64,000 bases of DNA, from positions 1,612,001-1,676,000 of the forward strand of contig NZ_SHKO01000001.1 of assembly GCF_004217095.1 (NCBI RefSeq), read 5' to 3'. Shown in pieces: positions 1 through 9,297 of this stretch. This stretch comes from Advenella incenata (GTDB lineage: Bacteria; Pseudomonadota; Gammaproteobacteria; Burkholderiales; Burkholderiaceae_B). A model generated the notes under the pieces. The model did not search any database, was not told where the DNA came from, and saw only the letters and a program-made list of their open reading frames with translations. A program made the translations under genes and the position numbers. Position 1 is the stretch's first letter; every line of letters begins with the position of its first letter.

Positions 1-291
1 TTCGAGACCGATAATGCGATCCGCCGTTTCGTCCTTGGCCGTGAGCAGAATGACCGGAATATCTTCATTCTGGGCACGCAGCCTGCGGCAGGTTTCCACA
101 CCATCGCCACCGGGCAGCATGCGGTCAAGCACGATCAGGTCAGGTGAAAATTTGGTTATACGCTGGTTAATATCGCTGGCGTCGGGTGCAAGCAGGGTAT
201 CGTAACCATGACGGTTCAGATATTCCGCGAGAAGCTGGCGCAGGGCAGGATCGTCATCGACGACGAGAATTTTTGTCAGTTGCTTGTCCAT
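1..291 (-). CDS. OmpR-type response regulator, N-terminal part (runs off the left edge)
   Basis: The 97 codons visible encode a receiver (REC) domain. It has the acidic pocket D12-D13-D14, the likely phospho-acceptor D56 in the string DLIVLDRMLPGGDG, and the conserved Thr/Lys switch region in VILLTAKDETADRIIGLE. The pattern VLDxMLPGxDG...CRRLR is very close to OmpR/RisA-type regulators, so the missing part should carry a winged-helix DNA-binding domain. A sensor kinase partner would be expected beyond the edge. The ATG (289-291) is the first Met of the domain. Which sensor it serves cannot be told from the fragment. Confidence 0.88.
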   Translation of the reverse strand, partial: MDKQLTKILVVDDDPALRQLLAEYLNRHGYDTLLAPDASDINQRITKFSPDLIVLDRMLPGGDGVETCRRLRAQNEDIPVILLTAKDETADRIIGLE

Positions 292-377
292 AGTGCCTCA
301 TCTTGCCAAAGGGTGGAAAGGAGCGCAAGCGGTCGAAATACAATGAAATCAGAAAGATCGGCCGATTGCGCAGTGCA

Positions 378-1085
378 TTAGCGGCTGACCTGGAAAGTGC
401 GTGTGGTTAAAACCTTTCCGGTTGCCACATCTGTGATTTTAACCGTAACCCGGCGAGCAGTCATTGTGGGGGGGATTTCCAGTGTTCCTGCTGCCTGCTG
501 GAAATCGGTTACCTCAAGCGTGATCGGCTCCAGTTCAGCCGTGCCGGAACGGCCATTGCGGTAGCGGCCATTGACCGCAAATTCGATGGACGCCTGCATA
601 TCGGGATCCTGTTCATTTTTCTTCATGAGCAGCATGCTGTAGTCAAGCTTGCCCATCGGGCCACCGAATTCGCCAACGCGAATGCCCAGCGTACTGCCGC
701 TTGGGTCTGCAGGAATGACTTTTTTGATCAGCGCCAGATTGTTGGCCAGGTCTTTGATCTGACCCTGAGCTTTGTTCAGTAACGCTGTCTGTGATTCCAG
801 CTGCGATTGCAGGTTGTCGCGTTGCTGCGTGGCCGATTCCAGTTGCGATTGCAACTGCTGGCGGTCGGTCGAAAGCGAAGTGACTTCGCTGGTCAGTTTA
901 TTGGATTCGTCCAGGCTCAGGCGCTTTGGGCCGTAATTGGTTTGCAAAAACCAGTAACCGCCCGCACCGATAATAACGCCGGTAAACAGTATGCCCACCC
1001 ACGGCGGCATGCGGCGGTGACGACGACGGCTGCTTGTTTCAAAAACAGAAGGCTTGAAGGTGGCTCTTTTAGAAGATCCAAACAT
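378..1085 (-). CDS. Membrane-anchored coiled-coil protein (DUF6776-like)
   Basis: The 235-residue protein has a basic cytoplasmic N-terminus, one hydrophobic segment at about residues 29-47, a Gln/Ser/Leu-rich coiled coil at about 55-115 (repeated QLQSQLES-type heptads), and a compact beta-rich C-terminal domain. This suggests a single-pass inner-membrane protein with a periplasmic coiled coil. I recall proteins of this layout in betaproteobacteria as DUF6776; the function is unknown to me. It lies downstream of murU on the same strand with about 50 bases between them, so it may be the last gene of the amgK-murU transcript. Confidence 0.75.
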   Translation of the reverse strand: MFGSSKRATFKPSVFETSSRRRHRRMPPWVGILFTGVIIGAGGYWFLQTNYGPKRLSLDESNKLTSEVTSLSTDRQQLQSQLESATQQRDNLQSQLESQTALLNKAQGQIKDLANNLALIKKVIPADPSGSTLGIRVGEFGGPMGKLDYSMLLMKKNEQDPDMQASIEFAVNGRYRNGRSGTAELEPITLEVTDFQQAAGTLEIPPTMTARRVTVKITDVATGKVLTTRTFQVSR

Positions 1086-1139
1086 GGGTGTTTCATCCGA
1101 ATATCAACAGTAACGTATTGTACATTTTCCACTGGCAAT

Positions 1140-1838
1140 TTAGCGGGTGGTGCGCAGTTGCCCGTCAAGTTCGGTCAGACGTGCAGGCGTGCCGACGTCG
1201 GTCCATTGGCCGGTGTAGTGATAACCTTCGACCGAACGGGTTGCCATTGCCATGCGCAGCAGCGGTGCCAGCGGCGCCGGTTGACCGTTGTCGATATTGC
1301 GGAACAGGCTGGGGTGAAATACACCTATGCCGGCGTAGGTCAGGGCCTTGTCGCCATTCTGACGGGGGCTCAGATAGCCTTGCGTGTCCAGGCGGAAGTC
1401 GCCTTCGGGGTGATGCTCGGGATTATCCACCATCAGAAGCCACGCCTGGGTCGGCGAATCGTGCAATCTGTTGACCACGCTGACGGCCTGCATGGGGTTC
1501 CAGTCGCACCAAACATCGCCGTTGATCACCAGAAACGGTTGATCGCCCAGCAGCGGCAGGGCATGGGCGATGCCGCCGGCGGTTTCCAGCGCAGTGGCCT
1601 CGCGGGAGTACTGAATCGCCACGTCATACTGGCTGCCATCGCCCAGTGCGGCCTCCAGGCGGTCGCCCAGCCACGCGTGGTTGATAACGATATCAGTAAT
1701 GCCGACGGCAGCCAGGCGTTCCAGATGGTGGACAATCAGCGGTTTATCGTTGACGGGCAGCAGGGGCTTGGGCAGGGTATCGGTCAGCGGGCGCATGCGT
1801 TCGCCGCGTCCTGCCGCAAGAATCATGGTTTGAATCAA
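1140..1838 (-). CDS. murU: N-acetylmuramate alpha-1-phosphate uridylyltransferase
   Basis: This nucleotidyltransferase turns MurNAc-1-phosphate plus UTP into UDP-MurNAc, the second step of the cell-wall recycling bypass known from Pseudomonas. The N-terminus shows the signature MILAAGRGERMRPLT followed by PKPLLPV, then the metal-binding NGDVWCD. I chose a TTG start at 1836-1838: it overlaps the amgK stop (TTGA) and has AGGA 8 bases upstream, giving MIQTMILAAG, close to the usual MKAMILAAG start. The alternative ATG at 1824-1826 is four codons later and lacks a well-spaced ribosome site. The adjacent amgK strongly supports this specificity over other sugar nucleotidyltransferases. Confidence 0.88.
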   Translation of the reverse strand: MIQTMILAAGRGERMRPLTDTLPKPLLPVNDKPLIVHHLERLAAVGITDIVINHAWLGDRLEAALGDGSQYDVAIQYSREATALETAGGIAHALPLLGDQPFLVINGDVWCDWNPMQAVSVVNRLHDSPTQAWLLMVDNPEHHPEGDFRLDTQGYLSPRQNGDKALTYAGIGVFHPSLFRNIDNGQPAPLAPLLRMAMATRSVEGYHYTGQWTDVGTPARLTELDGQLRTTR

Positions 1839-2932
1839 AATGTGTATCCTACTTTCGTTTCGATGTTGTCCAGGCGGTCCAGCAGTCGCAGCAGCGGGCG
1901 GAAGGCATTGTAGCGGGCGGCGACCTGACGTACGTACGCATTGACCCGGGGCATATGCTGCTGGTAATGGGATTTGCCGTCGCGGATCGAGAGGCGGGCA
2001 AATACACCCAGAATGCGTAAATTGCGCTGCAATCCCATCCATTCATAGTCAACGTGAAAATCGGCGAAATCTGCAGGAACCGGAATGCCGGCCTTCTTGG
2101 CCTGTTCCCAGTAGCGGATTGCCCAGTCCAGTTGCTGCGGTTCTTCCCAGGTGGTGCGAGCATCCATGACCAGCGACACCAGATCGTAGGAAACAGGCCC
2201 GTACACGGCATCCTGGAAGTCTATGATGCCCGGGCCGGCGCCGTTTTCGGGATGATCGTTGATCATCAGGTTTGGTGAATGAAAATCCCGGTGGACAAAG
2301 CAGCTGGCCTGCCGGGCATTATGCGCGGACAGGTTGTCGAAGATCGTGTTCAGCGCCGTGCGTTCCTGGTCGGACAGTTCGGCATTGCAGTGGCGCGCCA
2401 CATACCAGTCGGGAAACAGGGCCAGTTCGTCGCGCAGCTTGGCGCTGTCGTAGGAGGGCAGGTGATCGGACGGCACTTGCTGCATCCTGACCAGCGCCTC
2501 TAGCGCGCTCAAGTAGTGCGCTTGCAGGGTGGTGTCATCCATCCCGTTCACAATGCGCTGGTAATAGGTATCGTGACCCAGATCGCTCAACAGCAGCAGG
2601 CCCTGTTCGACATGCGCCTCCAGAATTTTCGGCACGTTCAGTCCCGCCTGGTCCAGGCGCGTGGCAATATCCACAAACGGGCGGCAGTCCTCATGGGCTG
2701 GAGGGGCATCCATGATGATCAGGCTGTCCGCTTCCGTATCCACCCGGAAATACCGGCGAAAGCTGGCGTCGCTGGATGCGGGGCGCAGGCTGTCGGGGCG
2801 AATGCCGTATTTTTCTGCAAGCGGGACCAGCCAGGCCTGCACCAATGCGTAGCGGGAATCGGTCACAGGGGTGTCGGTCTCGGCTTCAGTGGTGCTGCCG
2901 GAGGGTGTGGAGGGAGCTGCGGACGTCGTCAT
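1835..2932 (-). CDS. amgK: N-acetylmuramate/N-acetylglucosamine 1-kinase
   Basis: A 365-residue aminoglycoside-phosphotransferase-fold kinase. The catalytic loop HRDFHSPN is at about residues 214-221 and the metal-binding IDFQDA at about 237-242. AmgK phosphorylates MurNAc at C1 and feeds MurU, whose start overlaps this stop codon. The pair recovers cell-wall sugars without passing through GlcNAc-6-P and is linked to intrinsic fosfomycin tolerance in Pseudomonas. The ATG at 2930-2932 was preferred over an upstream one at 3013, which would add an unconserved basic leader. The gene diverges from lptD, a neighbourhood also known in pseudomonads. Confidence 0.88.
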   Translation of the reverse strand: MTTSAAPSTPSGSTTEAETDTPVTDSRYALVQAWLVPLAEKYGIRPDSLRPASSDASFRRYFRVDTEADSLIIMDAPPAHEDCRPFVDIATRLDQAGLNVPKILEAHVEQGLLLLSDLGHDTYYQRIVNGMDDTTLQAHYLSALEALVRMQQVPSDHLPSYDSAKLRDELALFPDWYVARHCNAELSDQERTALNTIFDNLSAHNARQASCFVHRDFHSPNLMINDHPENGAGPGIIDFQDAVYGPVSYDLVSLVMDARTTWEEPQQLDWAIRYWEQAKKAGIPVPADFADFHVDYEWMGLQRNLRILGVFARLSIRDGKSHYQQHMPRVNAYVRQVAARYNAFRPLLRLLDRLDNIETKVGYTF

Positions 2933-3012
2933 GAATGCTTGTCGTGAAAAAGTATGTGATTTCAGTGGGTTGGGCCCGGTTCGGATTTTTATTTCGGTAA
3001 ATCGGGCGGGCA

Positions 3013-3042
3013 TTGCCGTTGCCTGCGGTACATAACTATAAT
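3013..3042 (+). promoter_or_regulatory. Candidate sigma-70 promoter for lptD-surA-rsmA
   Basis: A perfect -10 hexamer TATAAT (3037-3042) follows TTGCCG (3013-3018) with an 18-base spacer. It lies in the roughly 300-base divergent gap between amgK and lptD and points at lptD, leaving a leader of about 185 bases. The -35 match is only moderate. Confidence 0.45.
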
Positions 3043-3232
3043 AACGGGCTAATGTAAAAACTGCAGGTTACCGATATTTTATGCGGTATCCTCTGGTTTG
3101 TCCTGCATCATCAGGGAGTCTGACAAGACCCGATATCCTGGCGATGCATGTTGCAGTATGATTTTCCCGTCTCAGTCCCGGGAAACAGGGTAACAGGACA
3201 GGTTTCTTCAATTATTTCCGGTAAAAAGCACA

Positions 3233-5653
3233 GTGCGAAAGATCTGTCACCTATTTCTTCTGACCGTATCCCCGATTGCTTTTGCCCAGACCGGTGTGTC
3301 GGTGCCCGGAGTGGGCCAGACATCTGCGCCACGGCTGTATGTATCGCCGATGCTCGCCAGTCCGGCGCTTAACAACGATGAGATTGTCACGTTCACCGAT
3401 AGCGCACGTGCGGACATCACCAACAACACCAATACCATTACCCTGGATGGCAAGTCGCAGATTCGCCGGCCCGATGCCATTCTGAAGGCCGATACCATCA
3501 ACTATGACCGAAGCTCCGGCACGGTTACGGCACTTGGCAATGCGCGCCTGTTTCGCGATGGCAATCTGATCACCGGTCCGGGACTGCGGTACAACATCGA
3601 CAAGGTGAACGGCACCATCACATCGCCGGTATACAGTCTGGCCACCGGCGGTCAGGGTCAGGCCAGTCAGGCCAATATCATTGACGATAATCATGTCAAC
3701 CTGACGGATGCGACGTACAGCGGCTGCAATTGCGAAGAACCATTCTGGCAGATCCGTTCGAGCAACGTCGATCTGTACAACGATGAGAACGAAGGGATTG
3801 CCGAAGACGGCACGCTGTATATCAAGGGCGTGCCGGTGATGTGGTCGCCGTATCTGACCTTTCCGATCCGCGCAGAGAAAAAAACCGGCTTTCTGACGCC
3901 GACCTACGGCATGACCTCGCGCAGTGGTCTGGATCTTTCAGTTCCGTATTTCATCAATCTTGCGCCACAGTATGATTTGACCCTGGTCCCGCGCTACCTT
4001 AGCAAACGCGGTGCGCAACTGGGCGCAGAGTTCCGTTATCTGCAGCCGAATTATTCCGGTACGCTGACCGGCACTTATATGCATAGGGACAACGAGCTGG
4101 ATCGGTCCCGCTGGATGTTTTCCTGGCGGCACCTGCAATCGCTCGGGTCTGTGCTGGGGCTCAATTTCAACCTGTCGGTTGACTGGAATGCAGTCTCTGA
4201 CGATGATTACTACCGTGATTTCACGGACATGACCACCATCACCCAGGCGGACAAGACCTATCTGAACCGGAATGTCACGCTCGGGTTTTCTGGCTACAAA
4301 TACTGGGATGGTTATTTGCAGATTCAGAAATACCAGACCTTGCAGGATGCCACGACGACCGACATTTACGGCCAGTACGAGAAAGTGCCGGAATTGCGGG
4401 TCCATGGCGCGCGTTTTGATTGGCACGGCCTGGATATGGAAACCACCAATACGCTGACGCGATTTGAATATCCCACGTATTTTGGCTCCAAGCTGAGCGA
4501 CGAAGTCATTGATCAGACAGAAGGGCATTTGCGTCCGGATGGAACGCGCTTTACATCCTATTCCACGCTCAGTTACCCGATTGTCAGGCCCGGCTGGTAC
4601 ATTACCCCCAAAATCGGTGTGCATGCTTCCCAGTATGAAACCGACTGGTATACGCGTTATGGACAGCATTCGTTCTACAGCCAAAGCGGTAACCAGCGGC
4701 GTTCGGTATCACGAGTTTTGCCCATTGTGTCTCTGGACGCAGGCATGACATTCGAGCGTGAGACCACGCTTTTCGGATATCCGTCTACGCAGACCCTGGA
4801 GCCGCGGCTTTATTATCTGTACATTCCTTATCAGGACCAGAGCGACATCCCTATCTTCGATACGGATGTGAGCCAGTTCGGATTTGCCAGTGCCTTTTCC
4901 GAAAACCGCTATAACGGGGGATGGGATCGAATCAACAACGCCAACCAGGTCACGCTGGGCCTGACTTCGCGCTGGTTTGACCGGGATACCGGCTTTCAAC
5001 GCCTTGCATTGCAAGTGGCGCAGCGCGTGTATTTTGACTCCCAACGCGTAACCCTGCCGTTTGAATCTCCGCGCACGGGCACCAAGTCTGACTGGATCTT
5101 CGGCGCAGAAGCGGCGCTGACCAATAAATTTACGACCCAGGCGGCCTTGCAGATCGACCCGTATCAGGGCAAGACAACCCAGGTCTACGCCGCAGCCAAA
5201 TGGACGCCCAAGCGTCTGACCACGCTGTCGCTATCCTATCGTTACCAGCGTGACCCTTATGCGGATGAGGAGCGCACCGATATCAATCAGGGCAATCCGC
5301 TGTCCTACCAGTTGCAAGGCAAGGAAACGGTCAGCTTTGCCGGCCAGTGGCCCTTTACCAGCAAACTGTACGGCGTGGGCAGGGTTGATTACTCCCTCAA
5401 GGAAAGCCGCGTCACCCAGCATATTCTGGGTGTCGAGTATAAAGGCGACTGTTGCTGGACCGGGCGAGTTGTTTTGAAACGTTACGCCGTTTCGAAACAA
5501 GATTCGAATTCTGCTATATTCTTTCAGTTGGAATTGGCAGGGTTGGGCTCGGTCGGGAAAGATCCTATGGACTTGTTAAGACAGAATGTGCCCGGATACG
5601 AAAGTGTCAACACCCCCGTTCCGGCCAGGACATCATTTGAAAGGTATGAATAA
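3233..5653 (+). CDS. lptD: LPS-assembly protein LptD
   Basis: An outer-membrane beta-barrel of 806 residues that, with lipoprotein LptE, inserts LPS into the outer leaflet. Residues 1-19 form a short signal peptide (MRKICHLFLLTVSPIAFAQ). Next comes an LptA/OstA-like beta-jellyroll domain (about 60-160) and a long barrel rich in alternating aromatic strands. The disulfide cysteines expected of LptD are present as C165/C167 and the adjacent pair C740-C741. The GTG start is forced: the next in-frame codon set upstream reaches a TAA (3191-3193) with no other start. The stop overlaps the surA ATG by one base (TAATG), and surA chaperones LptD folding. Confidence 0.95.
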   Translation: MRKICHLFLLTVSPIAFAQTGVSVPGVGQTSAPRLYVSPMLASPALNNDEIVTFTDSARADITNNTNTITLDGKSQIRRPDAILKADTINYDRSSGTVTALGNARLFRDGNLITGPGLRYNIDKVNGTITSPVYSLATGGQGQASQANIIDDNHVNLTDATYSGCNCEEPFWQIRSSNVDLYNDENEGIAEDGTLYIKGVPVMWSPYLTFPIRAEKKTGFLTPTYGMTSRSGLDLSVPYFINLAPQYDLTLVPRYLSKRGAQLGAEFRYLQPNYSGTLTGTYMHRDNELDRSRWMFSWRHLQSLGSVLGLNFNLSVDWNAVSDDDYYRDFTDMTTITQADKTYLNRNVTLGFSGYKYWDGYLQIQKYQTLQDATTTDIYGQYEKVPELRVHGARFDWHGLDMETTNTLTRFEYPTYFGSKLSDEVIDQTEGHLRPDGTRFTSYSTLSYPIVRPGWYITPKIGVHASQYETDWYTRYGQHSFYSQSGNQRRSVSRVLPIVSLDAGMTFERETTLFGYPSTQTLEPRLYYLYIPYQDQSDIPIFDTDVSQFGFASAFSENRYNGGWDRINNANQVTLGLTSRWFDRDTGFQRLALQVAQRVYFDSQRVTLPFESPRTGTKSDWIFGAEAALTNKFTTQAALQIDPYQGKTTQVYAAAKWTPKRLTTLSLSYRYQRDPYADEERTDINQGNPLSYQLQGKETVSFAGQWPFTSKLYGVGRVDYSLKESRVTQHILGVEYKGDCCWTGRVVLKRYAVSKQDSNSAIFFQLELAGLGSVGKDPMDLLRQNVPGYESVNTPVPARTSFERYE

Positions 5654-7155
5654 TGCGTAAATTGGGTTTCATGCGAACAGCAGTTGCTCTCGCCATCCCC
5701 GCTATTTTTATTGCTATGCCGCCGGCAGCGCAGGCGCAGCAGGCGAAAAAAGGCGGGGCGTCGCAGCAGCGTGCGCCAGGGCAATTCGCTGATGGTATTG
5801 CGGCCGTGGTCAATAATGAAATCATTACCATGCGCGAGCTGCAACAACGGATGGCCAGCAACCGCATGACTACTGGCGGCCAGAGTCAGGCTCAGCAGAC
5901 GGTATTGCAGGCGATGATTGACGAAAAACTCATGCGCCAGGATGCCGAGCTATATGGCATCAAGGTTACTGATGCGCAGGTGTCTCAGGCCATGGCCAAT
6001 ATTGCCCAGCGCAACAACCTGCCGCCTGAAAAGTTGCGGCCGGCGATCGAGCAGATGGGCTTGAACTGGAATGACTATATCCGCAATCTTCGTAACGAAA
6101 TGGTTATGGAAGAATTGCGTACCAAGATCATTCAGAGTCGTGTCAATGTCAACGAGTCCGATATTGATGCGTTTCTGAAACAGAACCCGACGGGTATTTT
6201 GCCTGGTCAGGGAGCCGAAAGACAGAGTCAGCCCAAGCCCCCACCGCAGAAGCAAGTTGTGGTTGAGCGCTCGTTTGTCCCCAAGGCGGTTGCCCTGCAG
6301 CATATTTATATTCGCGTGCCCGATAACTCGCCAGAGGATGTGGTTGCCGCCGCGCGCAAGAAAGCAGATGCCGCGATGGCAAAATTGCGTCGTGGGTCAA
6401 GCTTTGAAAGCGTAGCCAAGGAATATTCCGATGGGCCCGAGGCGGCAGCTGGCGGCAACCTGGGCATCCGCATGTTCGAAGACTGGCCATCGCTGTTTGT
6501 GAACGTCACGAAAAAAGTACCGGATGGACGCACCACCGGCGTTTTCAAGGCGCCTAATGGTTTTCACATTCTCAAGGTAGTAGAGCGTCGTGGCCTGGTG
6601 CAGGAAAACAAACGGGTCGTGACCGTGCAGCCGCCGGCGCCGCCTCCGCCACCGGTGCCGCCTATAGAAAAAATGGCCAAGCAGCAGGGACCGGTGAACA
6701 TTACCGAGACCAAGGTCAAACATATTCTGGTTAAGATCACACCAGTCTTTTCTGACCAGCAGGCCCGTACAAAAATCAATGACGTTCGCAATCAGATCGA
6801 AGGCGGCATGTCATTCGAGGACGCAGCCAAGAAATTTTCGCAGGACACTTCAGCGCCACTGGGCGGAGAAATCGGCTGGATTCCACCAGGCGTTTCTGAT
6901 CCTGCCTTCGAGAAAGCCATGAACGCCCTGCAGCCTGGCCAGCTTAGTGCGCCCGTGCGTTCGCAGTTTGGCTGGCATCTGATCACGGTTGAAGACCGTC
7001 GCAGCTCGGACAAACAACCCGAAATCCGCCGCAACCTGGCGCGTCAATCGCTATTCCAGAAACGCGCAGAACCGGTCTACGAAGACTGGTTGCAACAGTT
7101 GCGGGCCAAAGCGTATATTGACAACCGTCTGACGCAACAGAAAAGCCAGCCCTAG
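5653..7155 (+). CDS. surA: Periplasmic peptidyl-prolyl isomerase/chaperone SurA
   Basis: A 500-residue periplasmic chaperone for outer-membrane barrels. Signal peptide at about 1-28 (ending AQAQ), SurA N-terminal chaperone domain to about 190, then two parvulin domains beginning near residues 212 (VALQHIYIRV) and 354 (VKHILVKITP). A proline-rich stretch (PPAPPPPPVPP) separates the parvulin domains and is longer than in E. coli SurA (about 430 residues), which accounts for part of the extra length. It is translationally coupled to lptD by a one-base overlap. Unlike E. coli, no pdxA lies between surA and rsmA. Confidence 0.95.
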   Translation: MRKLGFMRTAVALAIPAIFIAMPPAAQAQQAKKGGASQQRAPGQFADGIAAVVNNEIITMRELQQRMASNRMTTGGQSQAQQTVLQAMIDEKLMRQDAELYGIKVTDAQVSQAMANIAQRNNLPPEKLRPAIEQMGLNWNDYIRNLRNEMVMEELRTKIIQSRVNVNESDIDAFLKQNPTGILPGQGAERQSQPKPPPQKQVVVERSFVPKAVALQHIYIRVPDNSPEDVVAAARKKADAAMAKLRRGSSFESVAKEYSDGPEAAAGGNLGIRMFEDWPSLFVNVTKKVPDGRTTGVFKAPNGFHILKVVERRGLVQENKRVVTVQPPAPPPPPVPPIEKMAKQQGPVNITETKVKHILVKITPVFSDQQARTKINDVRNQIEGGMSFEDAAKKFSQDTSAPLGGEIGWIPPGVSDPAFEKAMNALQPGQLSAPVRSQFGWHLITVEDRRSSDKQPEIRRNLARQSLFQKRAEPVYEDWLQQLRAKAYIDNRLTQQKSQP

Positions 7156-7167
7156 AGTAGAATAAGA

Positions 7168-7947
7168 ATGGCAGTCCATCAGGCCCGCAAGCGGTTCGGT
7201 CAGAATTTCCTGACCGATGAAAGTGTGATTGAATCCATTGTGCGGGCGGTCAGCCCTGCGCGAGACGATAAGGTCATTGAAATCGGACCGGGCCTGTCTG
7301 CGCTCACCGGGCCGTTGCATGACCGCGTTGCGCATCTGGATGTGATCGAGATAGATCGCGATCTGGCTGCGCGCCTGCGCAAGCGCTTTGCCCCCGAACG
7401 GCTGACGGTGCATGAAGCCGACGCGCTGAAGGTGGATTTTGCCGCTTTCGGCAAAGACCTGCGCGTTGTCGGCAATCTTCCCTACAATATTTCCAGCCCA
7501 TTGCTATTTCATCTGGTCGGGTTTGCCGATCATGTTCGCGATCAGCATTTCATGCTGCAGAAAGAAGTTATCGCGCGCATGGTGGCTCATCCGGGTGATG
7601 GCGACTACGGCAGGCTGTCGGTCATGCTGCAGGTGCGCTACGATATGCAGCATCTGTTTGATGTGCCGCCCGAGGCGTTTGATCCGCCTCCCAAAGTGAC
7701 CTCTGCCATTGTACGTATGGTGCCTTTGCCGCCGACGCGCGCACAGGCAAAAAGCGAACGTGCATTCTCCCAGGTGGTGGCGCGGGCGTTTTCGCAGCGG
7801 CGCAAAATGTTGCGCCGGGTGCTGGCAGACTGGCAGATAGACTGGGTTGGGGTTGATATCAAGGAGACCGCCAGGGCAGAAGAATTGTCGGTGGCTGACT
7901 ATATCCGCCTGGCTGACTACCTTGTCGAGCAAGGCGTTCTGGCCTGA
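7168..7947 (+). CDS. rsmA: 16S rRNA (adenine(1518)-N6/adenine(1519)-N6)-dimethyltransferase
   Basis: RsmA (KsgA) dimethylates two adjacent adenines in helix 45 of 16S rRNA as a late check on 30S maturation; loss gives kasugamycin resistance. The 259-residue protein starts with the family string KRFGQNFL. It carries the SAM-binding motif [13 protein letters not shown] (about 36-48) and the catalytic NLPYN motif (102-106). It is 12 bases after surA and closes the lptD operon. Confidence 0.95.
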   Translation: MAVHQARKRFGQNFLTDESVIESIVRAVSPARDDKVIEIGPGLSALTGPLHDRVAHLDVIEIDRDLAARLRKRFAPERLTVHEADALKVDFAAFGKDLRVVGNLPYNISSPLLFHLVGFADHVRDQHFMLQKEVIARMVAHPGDGDYGRLSVMLQVRYDMQHLFDVPPEAFDPPPKVTSAIVRMVPLPPTRAQAKSERAFSQVVARAFSQRRKMLRRVLADWQIDWVGVDIKETARAEELSVADYIRLADYLVEQGVLA

Positions 7948-8073
7948 CGGCACGCGTTGCCGCGCGCATCCTGTGACGCCGTAAATCTGTGACGTTGCCG
8001 GCATGCTGCCAAAGGCGTTGGCCCGGCTTTTTGATCCGACTTTTAATTGTTATGCAGCATTGCTTAGCGGCAG

Positions 8074-8095
8074 TGTTCAGCGGTATCGCTGAACA
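8074..8095. terminator. Perfect 9-bp hairpin between convergent rsmA and glycerate kinase
   Basis: TGTTCAGCG and CGCTGAACA flank the four-base loop GTAT in the 200-base gap between two convergent genes. There is no T-run on either side, so it is a terminator-like or RNA-end-protecting structure rather than a textbook intrinsic terminator. An operator is less likely, since no gene starts here. Confidence 0.4.
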
Positions 8096-8145
8096 ACAGC
8101 GGGCAGGCGCATTCCTTGCAGCCGCGCGCCCGCGCATTTGCGTTC

Positions 8146-9297
8146 TTACCGGGCTTGGCGCCCCGCCAGAAAAACCGCAACAATGTCCCGGCTACGCTGC
8201 ATCAACAACTGTCGGGTCTGCTGCATGGTATCTTTCAGTGACATCGGCCCGCCGGGCAGGCTGAACGCCGCCGTAATGCCGCCATCATAGACTTTGGCGA
8301 AATCTTCATGCAATGAACCGGCCAGTGCGATCAGTGGCACCTGGTGTTTTTGGGTCAGGGCGGCAATACCGGCAATGGTCTTGCCGCGCAGGGTTTGTGC
8401 ATCCAGCCGCCCTTCGCCGGTAATGACCAGATCGGCCTTTTGTATGTGTTCGTCCAGGCCGGCATATTCGGCCACCACCTCTACGCCTGGCTTGAACACT
8501 GCTTTCAGATAGGCCAGCGCGGCAAAGCCCAGCCCGCCCGCAGCACCGGCGCCAGGCTGTTCACGCACATCCTGTCCGGTCGCCTGTGCGGTCATATCGG
8601 CAAAATGGCTTAGCGCGGCATCCAGAAACTGCACATCATCCGCGTTGGCGCCTTTTTGCGGACCGAAGATGGCCGAAGCACCATGGTCGCCGCACAAGGG
8701 ATTGTTCACATCGGAGGCAATCAGCCATTCTGTTTTCGCAACCCGAGGATCCAGACCGGACAGATCAATGGTTGCCAGTTCGTAAAGGGCGGCAGGTCCC
8801 TGTTCCAATGGCTTGCCGGCCTTGTCCAGAAACCGGATCCCCAGCGCGCTGAGCAGGCCGGTGCCGGCATCATTGGTGGCCGAACCGCCAAGCCCCAGTA
8901 CAATTCGCCGGGCGCCCTGATCCAGGGCGGCGGAGACCAACTGACCCAGGCCATAGGTGCTGGCGCGCCGCACATCGCGTTTGTCTTCGGTAATCTGCTC
9001 CAGGCCTGCCGCGCTGGCCATTTCAATCACGGCGGTGTCGTCATGCAGCATGATCCAGGCAGCCGTAATCGGTTCACCCAGCGCGTTGACGGTGTTCAGC
9101 GTCTGCAGCGGAGCACCGGTGCTGCCTGCAATGGCTTCAACGGTTCCTTCGCCACCGTCGGCCATCGGCATCAGTACCAGGGTGGCATCAGGGGCCACCG
9201 TTTTGATGCCATCGGCAATGGCCTGGGCGACCCCGGACGAGGACAGGCTCTCTTTGAACGAGTCCGGGGCAATCACGATATAAAGTGGTTCAGTCAT
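8146..9297 (-). CDS. glxK: Glycerate 2-kinase (GlxK/GarK family)
   Basis: Phosphorylates D-glycerate, feeding glyoxylate and glycerate into lower glycolysis. The 383-residue protein shows the family N-terminus IVIAPDSFKESLSS, the loop MADGGEGT, the glycine-rich GLGGSATNDAGTG, and the C-terminal ITGEGRLDAQTLRGK. The ATG at 9295-9297 (MTEPLYIVIAPDS) fits the family better than the codon four positions upstream and overlaps the 3' end of pyk by 8 bases. Transcription as pyk-glxK makes sense because its 2-phosphoglycerate product drains through enolase to pyruvate kinase. Choosing between the symbols glxK and garK is not possible from sequence alone. Confidence 0.9.
   Translation of the reverse strand: MTEPLYIVIAPDSFKESLSSSGVAQAIADGIKTVAPDATLVLMPMADGGEGTVEAIAGSTGAPLQTLNTVNALGEPITAAWIMLHDDTAVIEMASAAGLEQITEDKRDVRRASTYGLGQLVSAALDQGARRIVLGLGGSATNDAGTGLLSALGIRFLDKAGKPLEQGPAALYELATIDLSGLDPRVAKTEWLIASDVNNPLCGDHGASAIFGPQKGANADDVQFLDAALSHFADMTAQATGQDVREQPGAGAAGGLGFAALAYLKAVFKPGVEVVAEYAGLDEHIQKADLVITGEGRLDAQTLRGKTIAGIAALTQKHQVPLIALAGSLHEDFAKVYDGGITAAFSLPGGPMSLKDTMQQTRQLLMQRSRDIVAVFLAGRQAR

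Noticed and set aside
807-1913. 368-codon plus-strand frame
   Set aside because: Antisense to the coiled-coil gene and murU; no ribosome site and no family pattern, while the minus-strand proteins are recognisable.
3938-4684. 248-codon minus-strand frame inside lptD
   Set aside because: A shadow of lptD, which has intact domains and cysteines.
7948-8145. Missing pdxA between surA and rsmA as a deletion scar
   Set aside because: surA and rsmA are 12 bases apart with no remnant; direct adjacency is probably the normal arrangement in this lineage.
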